Notes under the pieces: generated by a model | The model's database searches: none | What the model was told of the DNA's origin: nothing | The model's input: only the letters and a program-made list of their open reading frames with translations | Part shown: positions 48,483-60,290 of the stretch, in pieces | Position numbering within the stretch: position 1 is the stretch's first letter | How the letters are laid out: every line of letters starts with the position of its first letter | Assembly (NCBI RefSeq): GCF_036324505.1 | Contig: NC_086356.1 | Coordinates: 18,328,028 to 18,392,027, forward strand | Direction of reading: 5' to 3' | Source: Eleginops maclovinus | Lineage: Eukaryota; Chordata; Actinopteri; Perciformes; Eleginopidae | DNA length: 64,000 nucleotides | Program-made: the position numbers and the translations under genes

Positions 48483-48726
48483 ATCTGCAACAGCAGACAT
48501 TGGGCAAGAAACAGAAAGTATGCAACAGCAGACATGGGGCAAGAAAGAGAAAGCATGCAACAGCAGACATTGGGCAAGAAACAGAAAGTATGCAACAGCA
48601 GACATGGGGCAAGAAAGAGAAAGCATGCAACAGCAGACATTGGGCAAGAAAGAGAAAGTATGCAACAGCAGACATGGGGCAAGAAAGAGAAAGCATGCAA
48701 CAGCAGACATGGGGCAAGAAAGAGAT
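48483..48726. repeat. 35-bp minisatellite, seven copies
   Basis: The unit is about GCAACAGCAGACATKGGGCA plus AGAAASAGAAAGYAT. Copies alternate between two variants (ATTGGGC..ACAGAAAGTA and ATGGGGC..AGAGAAAGCA), implying growth by duplication of a 70-bp dimer. Because 35 is not divisible by 3, the frame rotates and all frames on both strands remain open for about 100 codons. These frames (for example QQQTWGKK.. on plus, LPHVCCC.. on minus) are not genes. Confidence 0.95.
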
Positions 48727-49103
48727 TCAAGAAGATTCAAGATTCAAGAAGCTTTATCCCAAGGGAAATTGCTGTGCAACATTTGCAGGAAAAAGTGGGA
48801 AGGTAATACAAAGTGAGAGGTAAAATCAAACTAACATAAAATAAACTAAGTAAGTACTAAGTAAAAGCAATAAAATTACAGTTAATACGTAAGTATATAC
48901 AATATACAACAATACGCACTGTGCAATTAGCAGCATATATAAAAATAAAACAAGTATAAACTAAATAAAGTGATACAGTGGAATTGGATAAAGTGACATT
49001 TTGGCCTCAGGACGCAGGCCTCAAGAGAGAGCATTTGCAACAGCAACAAGAAACAAAATACTGAACATGCACCTGAACCTGTGTCTGAAATCATGCTCTA
49101 CAC
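48724..49103. repeat. Retroelement tail fragment and AT-rich DNA
   Basis: Repeated AAGATTCAAG units lead into AGCTTTATCCCAAGGGAAATTGC, the same kind of tail as near 485 and 9128. After it the DNA is A-rich without coding content. Confidence 0.5.
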
Positions 49104-49836
<733 letters not shown>

Positions 49837-49861
49837 ATCAGAATACCTTTATTTATTTATG

Positions 49862-50030
49862 GCTAACCTCGACTCACAACTGTGACGTGCTCCATAGAAG
49901 AGTCAGTGGAAGTTAACGTTTATGATGTTAAATAAAGAAAATAACACCAACAATTACCAAGGTAGGACAATACGGTCAACAGAACTTCGGTCAAAACTTA
50001 GCTCACCCTCATTGTCATTCCACAAATCCC
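49862..50030 (+). repeat. Unnamed dispersed repeat, copy 1
   Basis: Shares CCATAGAAGAGTCAGTG, AATAAAGAAAATAA and CTCACCCTCATTGTCATTCC in the same order and orientation with 51687-51860 in siae intron 2. Family unknown. Confidence 0.75.
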
Positions 50031-50633
50031 AGCTGTCACGCACCCACCCAAACACATAAGCAACATCGAGGCGTGACAGACCTGAAACACACAGCTTCAC
50101 TACCATTGTAAATCAAATTCAAATGATCTGGGTAAATAAGCTCTTTCTGCATTTTTGACTGATTTTTTAATTTGTCATTATTTTATTTGTAACACATGTC
50201 GTTTTCTCCTCTGGACGAATAAAGGTATTCTGATTCTGATTATGTGGTGTTGTGTAGGCCGGTTAAATGTAATCATCTCACTACAACCTCAATCAGTCCC
50301 TTTTTTTTTTTTTTTTTACAAATATTGCAGTAATATTGTTCGTATATTGCTAAGAACATTTGCAAATATTGTTCGTATTATTGTGGAATAAACTTCAAAT
50401 TCACTTTAAAGAGGATTTCAAAATGTTGGCACTTTTGAGCTTGTGTGCTTTTATTTTGAAGGTCCGCAGTCCACTGCATCAGTCTGTTTACGGATGTAAC
50501 CGGTATACTGAAAACACTCGTTTGGATAGAGGTAGTCTGTCTACCTCTATTCCTTTTGATAGCTTCAGCACGTTCACGTTAGCTTAGCTTGCAGGACTTT
50601 GCAGCTTTTTGTTAACCTGGATGTCATCTTGTC

Positions 50634-53600
50634 ATGGCGATACAACTTTATGTTGTTTTCACACTGGTTGCAGCTTCTATTCACGACTGCGGTGAGTATC
50701 GTTTGGTCAACATTAACCTGTACCACAACTTCTGGTCGTGTCAAAATGTTACTGCGTTCATATTTTCAAACAGAAACAAACAGTCATATTTATTTTTGCG
50801 CTTTCATCTACTTACACTTTATGTATTGTTATTTTAATTATTCTGCATTCGCTTATTGTTTTTTCACTATTGACATGTTTATGTAGATGGGGTCCTGCGC
50901 TTCGCCTCCTACTATAGAGACCACATGGTGCTGCAGAAGTCTCCAGAGAGAGCTGTAGTGTGGGGCTATGGACCCGAGGGTGAACAGGTGAAATTCACCT
51001 TGTCAGGACAAAACCTACAGAGCATCTCACAGGCTACAGTGACAAACGGTGAGTATAAAGCCAGTTTATTTCAGATCTGAAGTTTTATGCTGACAACCAA
51101 AGGATACCAAACAGAACTGAATTATCCTGTCAGGGAGTGATATGAAAGAGACTGTATTCTTTAATCAGAACCTTTATTTTCTAAGCACTATTCAGACGGT
51201 TAGTTTCTTTAATATAACAAAGAGTCAAAGGGTCGCAGCTTTCAAATAATACATTAATCTCAAAAAACAGCTAAGGTTGGATGACAAGGCGGGATTCTAT
51301 GCATACAATGAAATAAAAAATATTAGCTTAAAGTTTATCGGAACTGACATGGATTGATTGATAGATGTGTGTGATTCTGGTGATGAAGGGGCCAAATCAA
51401 AGTACAGGGTGTGTATCTGAGATAAGAATGCAGGAGAACCAGCTTTATCAGTTTTCAATACCCCCCTCCATCTCTGTTCCTCTCTCTCCCTCTCTTTCAC
51501 AGCTATTTGCACTTGGAAAATCATGTCTCAATTGTAGCAGTTGAATTGGATGTAACCATGACTTTCAACAATAAAATTGAAGGTGAAATTTAATTAAGAA
51601 AAGCAGTTAGAACAGTGCGTTATGAGGCGCTATACAAGCGGTGAGGCTCAGTGTGGCGGCTAAATTCCCAATAAATGAAGTAGTCAACAGGCTAAACTTG
51701 ACTCGTTGCTGTGAAATGTTCCATAGAAGAGTCAGTGCTGAAATTTAAGTTTACAATGTGTAATAAAGAAAATAATACAAACAATAACTAATGTAAGACC
51801 CATACAGTCAACAGAAGTTATCAGAACTGAGCTCACCCTCATTGTCATTCCACAAATACCCACATTTTACAGGTGCCCTAAATGCAATAAACATACCCGA
51901 GGGACAATTATCAGAAATGGTCAATTCCCAAATTGTTTGGTGTTATCAAATAATGATAATGATAAATCAATAAACACAAGGTCACTTAGCATTATGGCTC
52001 CTCAGAACGTGCATGTGGTCATCTTAAATAAGGTGGGGGGCTGCGTCTCAGGAGGTAGATGGTTGTCTGTTAAAGGGAAGAACGGTGATTCGATCCCCAG
52101 CTCCTTCAGTCAACGTTGGGCTAAAAAGTGTGGTCCAGTCTTCTAGAAATCATATGTGCATGTGATGGAGGAATGCACAGTGCCTGTAGGGGGTGTGGTC
52201 TCAATAGCCATGCAGTAAGCAGTATGCTATGTGCATGTGATTCAGGAATGGCATGGATATACTTGAATGGCATCTGTTTGTTTTAGTCAAGATTATGCTA
52301 AAATATACTTTCCCCAACTATATTTAAGTACCCTATGAAGAGCCAACCTTCAATTTAGAAAATTCCCAGTTTATTTCAGTTTATTCCCATAAATTCCCAT
52401 GGAAAGTTTCCATCTTTGAAAATTCCCATGGAAAGTTTCCATCTTTGAAAATTCCCGGAATTTTGCAACCCTAATTGTAGCCCCTTCCTCTGTATGAGTG
52501 AGTGTTAATGCTGATGGGAAAAGCACTTTCTGAATCCAAGATGGAGTGCTTGGATTGATACCCACGTCGCAAGCCAGAGGAATGAGGAGCCCAGCATGCA
52601 CAAAATTGAGAAATGAGAAGAGCCCTAAGTGTCACTGACTGTCTTTACAGGTATCTGGCGAGTCAGCCTAGACCCTGTTGAGGCTGGTGGTCCCTACAAT
52701 GTGACAGCGGGGGTGCAGAACAGCACAGCCGTTCTGACAGATGTGCTGTTTGGAGATGTTTGGCTGTGTGGAGGCCAGAGCAACATGTTCTTGAATTTAT
52801 ATCAGGTAGGCAGAGTCAGAAAAGCCTTTAAGGTATACTTCACATAAAAGGTTGCAAAAATACCAACCTGCCATGTAGCATTCCAGATACAGCTCCGGAA
52901 AAAATTAAGAGAGCGCTGCAGCATTTTCAGTTTCTCCTGTTTTACTATTTAAAGGTATGTCTTTGAGTTAAATGAATTTTTTCTTATTTTATTTTATAAA
53001 CTGCTGACAACATTTCTCTGTGTTGGAATTCAACAGACACTGGAATGGCTGCCATACATGTAGAGATACAGATTTAAGAAACATTTGGAGTGCTCTCTTC
53101 ATTTTTTCCAGAGCTGTATGTGAGACTTTATACATTGTAGACATTTATTCATTTTGTATTTATTCTCCAATAGATTTTCAATGCATCAGAGGAGTTGAAG
53201 CGCGCAGCACACTATCCTCATGTGAGGACTTTTATGGCATCCCTGGTCCAGAGTGAAACTGAGCAAACTGATTTTATTCATGTCCAAATTCCCTGGTCTG
53301 TGCCACCAGCATGTAGGTTGAAGATACATTTAGTTATTCATAAATTGTTTAAATTGGATTTTCAGCTTAAAGGTTTAGGTGGGTTACTTAACTACAACTG
53401 AACCTGTTTTAAATGCTGTGAAATAGAAACATGCATACAAACACGGGTTAATGAATCCTCGCTTCATTATGGTTGCAGCACGGTGGTGTGGTTTATCACC
53501 TTTCTGCATTCTGCTGATTGACTACTTTTCAAGCCAGATTTTTTCCAGATCTAGCAGGTTTCTCTGCAGTGTGCTGGCTCTTTGGCCGTGATTTGTATGA

Positions 53601-56600
53601 GAAGCTGCAGTACCCCATAGGACTGGTGGAGTCCTGTTGGGGTGGCACCACTGTCGAAGCATGGTCCTCTCCAAGAGCACTTCAGCAGTGCGGACTACTA
53701 CAGCAGCCTGATGACGGGTACGTTTCAGGGGTATAAGAAGATATAGATACAGTACAATATCATCATATTTTTTTTGTCATATCAATGGATTTCCAAACAC
53801 ATCAAACCAATTCTATAGTTTAAAGCCAAAGTCAATGCTTTCCTTTGCACATTAAAATCTTTCAGACCCAAAGTTAATTCTGTCTCGTGGAATGCAATGA
53901 TCCACCCGCTGCTCAACATGACCATCAAAGGAGCCATCTGGTACCAAGGTAAGACGAGCTGCAAAGGTTTCTGATTTTCAATATAACAACATGTATATCA
54001 TGCATGTTTAAGCCTTGTGTTGCTCTTAGGTGAGGATAACACAATATATCATCAAGAGATGTACAACTGCTCCTTCCCGGCTATGATTGATGACTGGAGG
54101 ATGGCATTTCACCAGGGCTCAGGCGGGCAGACGGCTCTCGATTTCCCCTTTGGATTTGTCCAGGTATGTTACATTAAGTATTTTAGCTTTGATAGCAAAA
54201 TTACACCACAGCAAATTATCACCTCGATTTTTTTGGTTTTCCTAAATATTTATCAGACACTTGTCAAAATCCACAGGAACCACTTGAAATTGTACATAAA
54301 TCCACAGCCCTGCACCTATTTAAACATCTAAAGAATCACTTTTAAAGTTGGTTAGCCTTTTACTTTATTCCCTTGTCCAAAACAGAGAATGTCAGAATTG
54401 AGTTTAAACTAAATTCTGACTGCGGTTTAATTTAGAAAAGAGAAGGGGAATCTGCTTTAATCCCTTGTAAGCTGATTCAGGTGTTAAAGCAGCAACAGGA
54501 AACCAATTGAGAAAACACAGGATTTGACAGGTAAGATTTCACACAAGGATAATAATAATGAAACACTTACAGGCTAAAGAAAAATAACACATTTCAAAAC
54601 TACAAAATTCCCAATTTGAAATGTGTACCTGGAATTTGCTGCGCGTCCTAATTTTCCTGCCCTTGATATGTTTACTCCTTCGTAATATGTACAGCGGGTA
54701 AAATAAGTATTGGACACATCACCATTTTTCTCAGTAAATATATTTCTAAAGGTGCTATTGACATGAAGTTTTCATCAGATGTCGGAAACAACATGCAATC
54801 CACACATGAAAACAAATCACACCACAGATGTCCATAAATTAAGTTATGTGTATTAAGATGGAATGACACAGGGAAAAAGTATTGAACACGCTTACTGAAA
54901 TGTATTTAATACTTTGTACAAAAGCCATTGTTGGAAATGACAGCTTCAAGACGCCTCCTGTATGGAGAAACTAGTCGCATGCATGGCTCAGGGGGGATTT
55001 TGGCCCTTTCTTCCACACAAACAGTCTTGAAGGTTCCGTGGGCCTCTTCTATGAAATCTGATCCTTAGTTCTTTCCATAGATTTTCTATTGGATTCAAGT
55101 CAGGTGATTGGCTGGGCCATTCTAGCAGCTTTATTTTCTTTCTCTGAAACCAATTGAGAGTTTCCTTGGCTGTGTGTTTGGGATCATCAGCAGTGTTGTG
55201 GGTAACGTGTTAGTTTCGTGCGTTCGGTAATCAGTAACTTAGTTATTTAAAAAAAAAAAAGTAATCCGTTAAAATCCCGACTGCAGCCTGCTTTTTGTCA
55301 GACAGTTCTGTGCCACCTGCGGATGTGTCAGCGGAGGCGCAGCGCTGTGATGCGTCTGTGCCCTGCTGCTGACCTACATTACCTGTGTGTGTGTGTGAGT
55401 GTCTCGAACCCCCGGCAAGATGGCAGAGGTCAGCGTTTTCATCGTGGAAGTACGCACATTATTTTCAATTCACCAGCGAAAAGGACAAGAACAACATAAC
55501 GGTAAAATGCACTCTCTGTGTTGAAAAACGTTTCGAAAGTCTTCTTTTGCTACGTTTCAATCACTGCTTTGAAGAGTAAATGTGAGTTTAGGCCTGTGAT
55601 ACTTGAATAGTATTTTCATAGTTCAGCTATTAGGCTATATTTGTAATGTGCCCGCTGTGTGCCAGTGGGCGATTTTATTGTTCGTTTTATTCGGCATTTT
55701 TGTTGATTGGTCGTTAATGTATAAATGGATCTGAATCTGCAACCTGTTTACCTCAGATTCTGTTTATTTAAGCGCACGTAAATGTATGCACTTTTATAAC
55801 TGCATCATATCGGCTACCTGGGCTGGGTACCAAACATTAGGCAACTCCTGAATTTTGATCACATGTTCTGTGATTTAAAAAATAAAATGCTATGTGGCAT
55901 ATAACTGACTGTCTTTCTTGTTATTGTTATCCTGCAGAGTTAATTTGGTTGGATGATGTTATTCATTGTCAGGACGTCTCGGTGCATTTAAAGTAGGCTG
56001 TGTGTCTGCGTCAGTTAAGCTGCAGCATGTGCGAGGCGCTGCAAACGGCTTTTAATTTTCGGTAACGCAGGAGTACTCTAACGCGTTACTTTTATTAATA
56101 GGTAACGCTGTAACGTAACTGATTACTTTTAATTGATAGTAACGTTGTAACCTAATTAACTACTTTCCAAAGTAACTATACCCAACACTGATCATCAGTG
56201 ACCCATCAGTTGTGTTTTAACTTAGCCATTTTACATCAAACTGCACAGAACTAACTTTTAAATGACAAACAATAAACTGTGATTATACATTAGGATATAA
56301 GACATCATTACATACTGACGATGCTACGTATAGCATAAGATCTAGTTATATGTTAGCTGATGGCAACAGAGAGTTGGATGATGGCTGATTGTCATTGCCA
56401 CTTATTTGTTGCCAATTTATAATGTCTCTTAAAGGGGTCACTGCCCTCTAGTGGTGAATGTATGAAAGATCTCAAAACTAAACTGATAACAGAACAGGAA
56501 GGTTAAATGCTACGTAGGTATTTAAAGCTTTAGCATTATCGTTGTTTTTTGGGGCACTGTTTTGGAAATCAATCTTCGTCCTGATCTATCTGTTAGGGAG

Positions 56601-58679
56601 CATTCTTTTATGATGGTTTGATTTCCTACATCTAAATGATAACTTCTTTGTACTTGCAGCTGTCTACCTCAAAAAAAAACTCAACTAGTGACGCCTTTCC
56701 GAATATCCGCTGGCACCAGACAGCAGATATCGGCTTTGTCCCAAATCCCCGCATGCAGAAAACGTTCATGGCTGTGGCAATGGATTTACCAGATGAAAAA
56801 TCTCCCTATGGCCCGTAAGGATTGTATTTATAGAGCTCATAGCATATGAACCTGTACAACACCAGGGAACATTACTTTGCTGATACAAGTGGGTGAAACC
56901 GTTGTGTGATTGCATAGATTTGGTCAATTGTTACATGTCAGAATTCAGTGTAACCCATCTCTTGTTTCAGGTCAGATTAGAGTTAAATGCGAAACAAATT
57001 TAAATGCTGATGAGTTTGCAAAAGTTTGAACAGGAGAAAGGAGCTCAAATTGATCATGTCCATATGTTTCTGATCTGGCTTCCATCGAGTCATTAGGACA
57101 ATTTTAAGATACCTAGAAACTTATTCAATGTTTTCAAAAACAATTTGCTGCAAAGTCTTTGGCATAACTATCTCATTAACCAGTGCCAGCCGTGACTGTT
57201 ATACCTAGGCCCTCTGACCCCCCTTCCCTCGTCTAAAAAAACAACCCTAGCCTTACCCTTCTCTTGCATTCTGTCAACCCCCCTTCCCATACTATTTTCG
57301 GTCAAAATTGACTGGTGTGATTTGCACAGTGATATCTCTGGAACCCCTTATCCAATTTTGATGGTTGAAATCTCATTTGAACAGTCAAAGCAAGTCGAAT
57401 CGAGGGGTTGCAGACAGAATGACACCATATTATAAAAATGCTTCCCATGTAGGCTGCGTTTACTGGAGATGGAAATTAGTTAGTGTTGTAGCTGAGATGA
57501 TTCCCATTCCAATGATGTATGGGATGTATTGATTTGATACAAGCAATGCAGTATTTCAGTGTTTCATTGTGTTAGCTCTGATGCTAACTAGCTACTTTTC
57601 CACTAGTTTGACAGAGGGCGGAACTTGTCATAAATTGCGCGATAATAAATTCCACCCATTTAGAGGGAAGATACGATTGTCAATTGTACTGTCATTTGAC
57701 ATTACTCTCTCGTTCCCAGTAACTCCAGAGAGGCCAAAGGATCTTCTTTCATTTAACTCTTCACACTCCAACAGAAACGGAATAGGTAGATTCAAAGGAT
57801 TTAATTATTTGGAAATGTTGTTTTAAATACAATTAAATGATTGCAATTAAATAATTCAGTTATTTTGGTAAAACTAATGAAAAATATAACAAAAAAATGT
57901 TGTTCAAATATATATTTTTTAATTGTTTTTTAAATCTTATTGTTTTGAAGATGAAGACTAGAGAGCCCTGGCGGTTCGCCATTGTCATTAACATACTTTC
58001 ATGTACTGAAGCAGCTTTTTGCTGTTCTATGTATTGACCTGACTCTAGAGTGAGCTTGTTTTGTTCTGTTTCAGAATCCATCCCAGAGACAAGCAGGACG
58101 TGGCCTTCAGACTGTCATTGGGAGCAAGGGCAGTGGCGTATGGTGAGCACGACGTGCCCTTTCGTGGACCTTTCCCCAGCAAAATCCTGTCCACTACAAA
58201 GTATCTCGAGATAACCTATGACCAGGAAGTTTCTGTCGCTCCGTCTGAAAACATCTTTGAGGTAAGGCTGACAGCGGTACAGTCAGTATGACTTATGTCC
58301 CATATTTACCAGCTGGCTTTATTAAATATGCTATCTAATATAATAGCTTTACCATAAGACAGAGTTGTATTATGGTCGATAATTTCTTGCTAAATAAATA
58401 CAATTCTCTCCTATTAAGATCTGCTGCTCAGAGAGTCAAACTCCATGTGGTCCGAAGTCTCGTTGGGTTCCAGCTCCCATCATGCAGTGGGGTCCGACCA
58501 CTGTCCAGTTATCTACCACTTTGTGTTCGCCCAATGAAGAGGTCGCTGCTCTGCGGTATGCATGGAGAGACTGGCCCTGTGACTTTAAGGCCTGTCCAAT
58601 CTACAGTGCCAGTCAGATTTTACCGGCTCCTCCTTTTATTGCCAACCGTCCTCCAGCCAAAGGAATCAATGAACTGTAA
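50634..58679 (+). CDS. siae: Sialate O-acetylesterase (500 aa)
   Basis: Exons: 50634-50691, 50887-51048, 52651-52805, 53174-53312, 53549-53717, 53866-53948, 54030-54163, 56660-56814, 58075-58261, 58419-58679 (1503 nt, all GT-AG). The enzyme removes O-acetyl esters from sialic acids, in lysosomes or after secretion. Residues 1-16 form a signal peptide ([15 protein letters not shown]). The SGNH-type nucleophile block is CGGQSNM (Ser117). Later blocks are [37 protein letters not shown] (253-258), [15 protein letters not shown] and IHPRDKQ (His354, candidate catalytic His). Human SIAE is 523 aa. Two differences from the human motifs as I recall them are GED for GES, and FLNLYQ after GQSNM in place of QMTVLQ. 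Whether activity is kept is not shown. Confidence 0.94.
51687..51860 (+). repeat. Unnamed dispersed repeat, copy 2 (siae intron 2)
   Basis: Direct repeat of 49862-50030 at about 1.8 kb distance, with scattered substitutions and small indels. The two copies flank siae exons 1 and 2. Confidence 0.75.
52025..52150 (+). repeat. tRNA-derived SINE head (siae intron 2)
   Basis: AGGTAGATGGTTGTCTGTTA resembles an A-box region and GGTGATTCGATCCCCAGCTC a B box. Together they are the split Pol III promoter of a tRNA-derived SINE. The tail beyond about 52150 is not recognised. Confidence 0.55.
52370..52485. repeat. Short tandem duplication with hAT-like edge
   Basis: A unit of about 33 bp (AATTCCCATGGAAAGTTTCC followed by ATCTTTGAA) is present twice, then CCCGGAATTTTGCAACCCTA, which looks like the terminal repeat of a teleost DNA transposon. 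Only this side is recognisable. Confidence 0.5.
52890..53116. mobile_element. Tc1/mariner-type MITE in siae intron 3
   Basis: A 227-bp element with ends CAGCTCCGGAAAAAAT and ATTTTTTCCAGAGCTG and near-complementary inner repeats (AAGAGAGCGCT / AGTGCTCTCTT). TA flanks are at 52888-52889 and 53117-53118. It has no coding capacity and would be mobilised in trans by a Tc1-like transposase. Confidence 0.85.
54692..55190 (-). mobile_element. Tc1 transposon fragment in siae intron 7 (copy D)
   Basis: The end CAGCGGGTAAAATAAGTATTGG is next to TA (54690-54691). The minus strand encodes the last roughly 95 residues of a transposase: [28 protein letters not shown] with the catalytic Glu, and a C-terminus ending near NNGFCTKY. 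The rest of the transposase is missing. A hAT element is inserted at its inner edge. Confidence 0.85.
55191..56190 (+). mobile_element. Non-autonomous hAT element with a BED zinc-finger exon
   Basis: Exactly 1000 bp with ends CAGTGTTGTGGGTAACG and CTATACCCAACACTG. The target duplication ATCATCAG is perfect at 55183-55190 and 56191-56198. Inner terminal repeats carry GTAACG/CGTTAC motifs. At about 55430-55580 one frame reads [19 protein letters not shown] then VKCTLC, a BED-type zinc-finger start as in the first exon of hAT transposases. The catalytic part is absent, so it is an internal-deletion derivative, not an autonomous copy. Confidence 0.9.
56199..56659. other. siae intron 7 remainder
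   Basis: No repeats or exons recognised between the hAT element and siae exon 8. Confidence 0.4.
56815..58074. other. siae intron 8
   Basis: No recognisable repeat or exon. A pyrimidine-rich patch with CCCCCTTCCC motifs lies at about 57215-57300. Confidence 0.4.
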
Positions 58680-59040
58680 GAAGACCAAATAATGAAAAGT
58701 GTGCATTTGTTTAAGTCAACAGCTGATCACCCATTGAATTGCAAGAAGAATAATGCTGCTATTTTATGTCTTAGTTGGAAAGCTTGGCAGTTCTACCTGT
58801 CAGCATGGTGGAATCCTCTTAATACGTCTTATTTTATTTTAAAACATTCATAATAGAGATATTTCTGAATTCGAAATACTGAAGATTAGTAAGTTTGTAG
58901 CAGTTTGGTATGTTTAAATGTGGTTATGGTTTCTATCCTGTTTACAATCTGTGCTGTTACAACAAGAAATTGCTGGAGTGTATATATAAAAAATTGCCAA
59001 TATTTTATTTGAACAAAACTCTGTAAAAAATGTTTGCATC

Positions 59041-59046
59041 AATAAA
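59041..59046 (+). terminator. siae: siae polyadenylation signal
   Basis: AATAAA about 360 bases after the siae stop codon, the first canonical signal in sense orientation downstream. Confidence 0.6.
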
Positions 59047-59167
59047 TGTCAAATGATAAGAAAAAATCTACTGTTGTTGAACTGGAAACAAAATGTTAAA
59101 TGCAACGTTTTTAGGACACCAACAGTTATATAATAATGCATTGCTGTGACATTTACCAACCCTTGTA

Positions 59168-60290
59168 TGTTTGAAAGGCAAGGCAAGGCAAGGCAAGCTA
59201 TTTATATAGCACATTTCAACACAAGGCAATTCAAAGTGCTTTACAAAAATGAAAGACATTAAGAGAGTTTAAAAATAGTGCAGCATAAACACATTATAAA
59301 AGGCATTTAAAAACAGTCATTTAAGAGCAAAGATACTGAAATAAACACAACAGGTATAAAACACATGAATAAAAGTCACAGTGCAATGTTAGATCAGAAC
59401 AGTTCCATTAAAAGCAGCGGCAAAAAGAAGTGTTTTCAGCCTGCATTTAAAAGTAGTAAGAGTAGCAGCAGACCTGCAGGGTTCTGGGAGTTTGTTCCAG
59501 ATATTTGGAGCATAATATCTGAACGCTGCTTCTCCTTGTTTGGTTCTAATTCTGGGGACAGAAAGCTGACCCGTTCCAGAAGACCTGAGAGTTCTGGATG
59601 GTTCATAATGTAGCAGGAGATCACAAAGGTGTTTTGGGCCTAAACCATTCAATGCTTTATAAACCAGCAGCAGAACTTTGAAATCAGTTCTTTGACAGAC
59701 AGGAAGCCAGAGTAAAGACCTCAGAACTGGACTGATGTGATCCACTCTGTGTTAGTGAAGACCCAGCAGCAGCGTTCTGAATCAGCTGCAGCTTTCTGAT
59801 TGATTTCTTACTGAGACCTGTAAAGACACCGTTACAGTAGTCCAGTCTACTGAAGATAAAAGCATGGACAAGTTTTTCTAGATCCTGCTGTGACATTAGT
59901 CCTTTAATCCTAGATATGTTCTTCAGGTGATAGTGTTATGAAATTCAGGTCAGAGTCCATGACTACACCTAGGTTTCTGCCGTTAGCTGTTGTTTTGAAC
60001 ATTGCTGACTGAAGCTCAGCGCTCACTTTTTGTCGTATGACCTCAGTTTTGTCTTTGTTTAATTGGAGAAAGTTTGGACTCTTCCAGTCATTGATTTGTT
60101 CAATGCACTTACTCAGTGTTTGAATTGGAGCATAGTCTCCTGGTGAAATGGTAATGTAAATGCATGTAGATATTAAAGAGAAGAGTCTCTCAGCGGTAGC
60201 AAACAAGGCACGTGAGTTGTTTGTGTTTTTGGCAATGATGTCAGAGAAGAAAGACTGTCGTGCCTTTTTTAATTCCAAATTATAATTTAC
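59168..60290 (-). mobile_element. L2-type LINE 3' fragment
   Basis: On plus it starts with AAGGCAAGGCAAGGC and TTTATATAGCACATTTCAAC, the complement of an L2-type 3' end. The minus strand encodes, in shifting frames, INDWKSPNFLQLNKDKTEV, AFIFSRLDYCNGVFTGLSKK, SPVLRSLLWLPVCQRTDFKV and NIWNKLPEPCRSA. This is the C-terminal part of the LINE polyprotein after the RT active site. It is 5'-truncated with internal deletions and inactive. Confidence 0.88.

Noticed and set aside
48355..48823. Long open frames in the minisatellite that look like repeat proteins
   Set aside because: The 35-bp unit is open in every register on both strands, so openness carries no coding information. No start context or homologous domain is seen.
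59365..59613. Plus-strand frame rich in Ser
   Set aside because: It is antisense to the L2 LINE C-terminal coding on minus.
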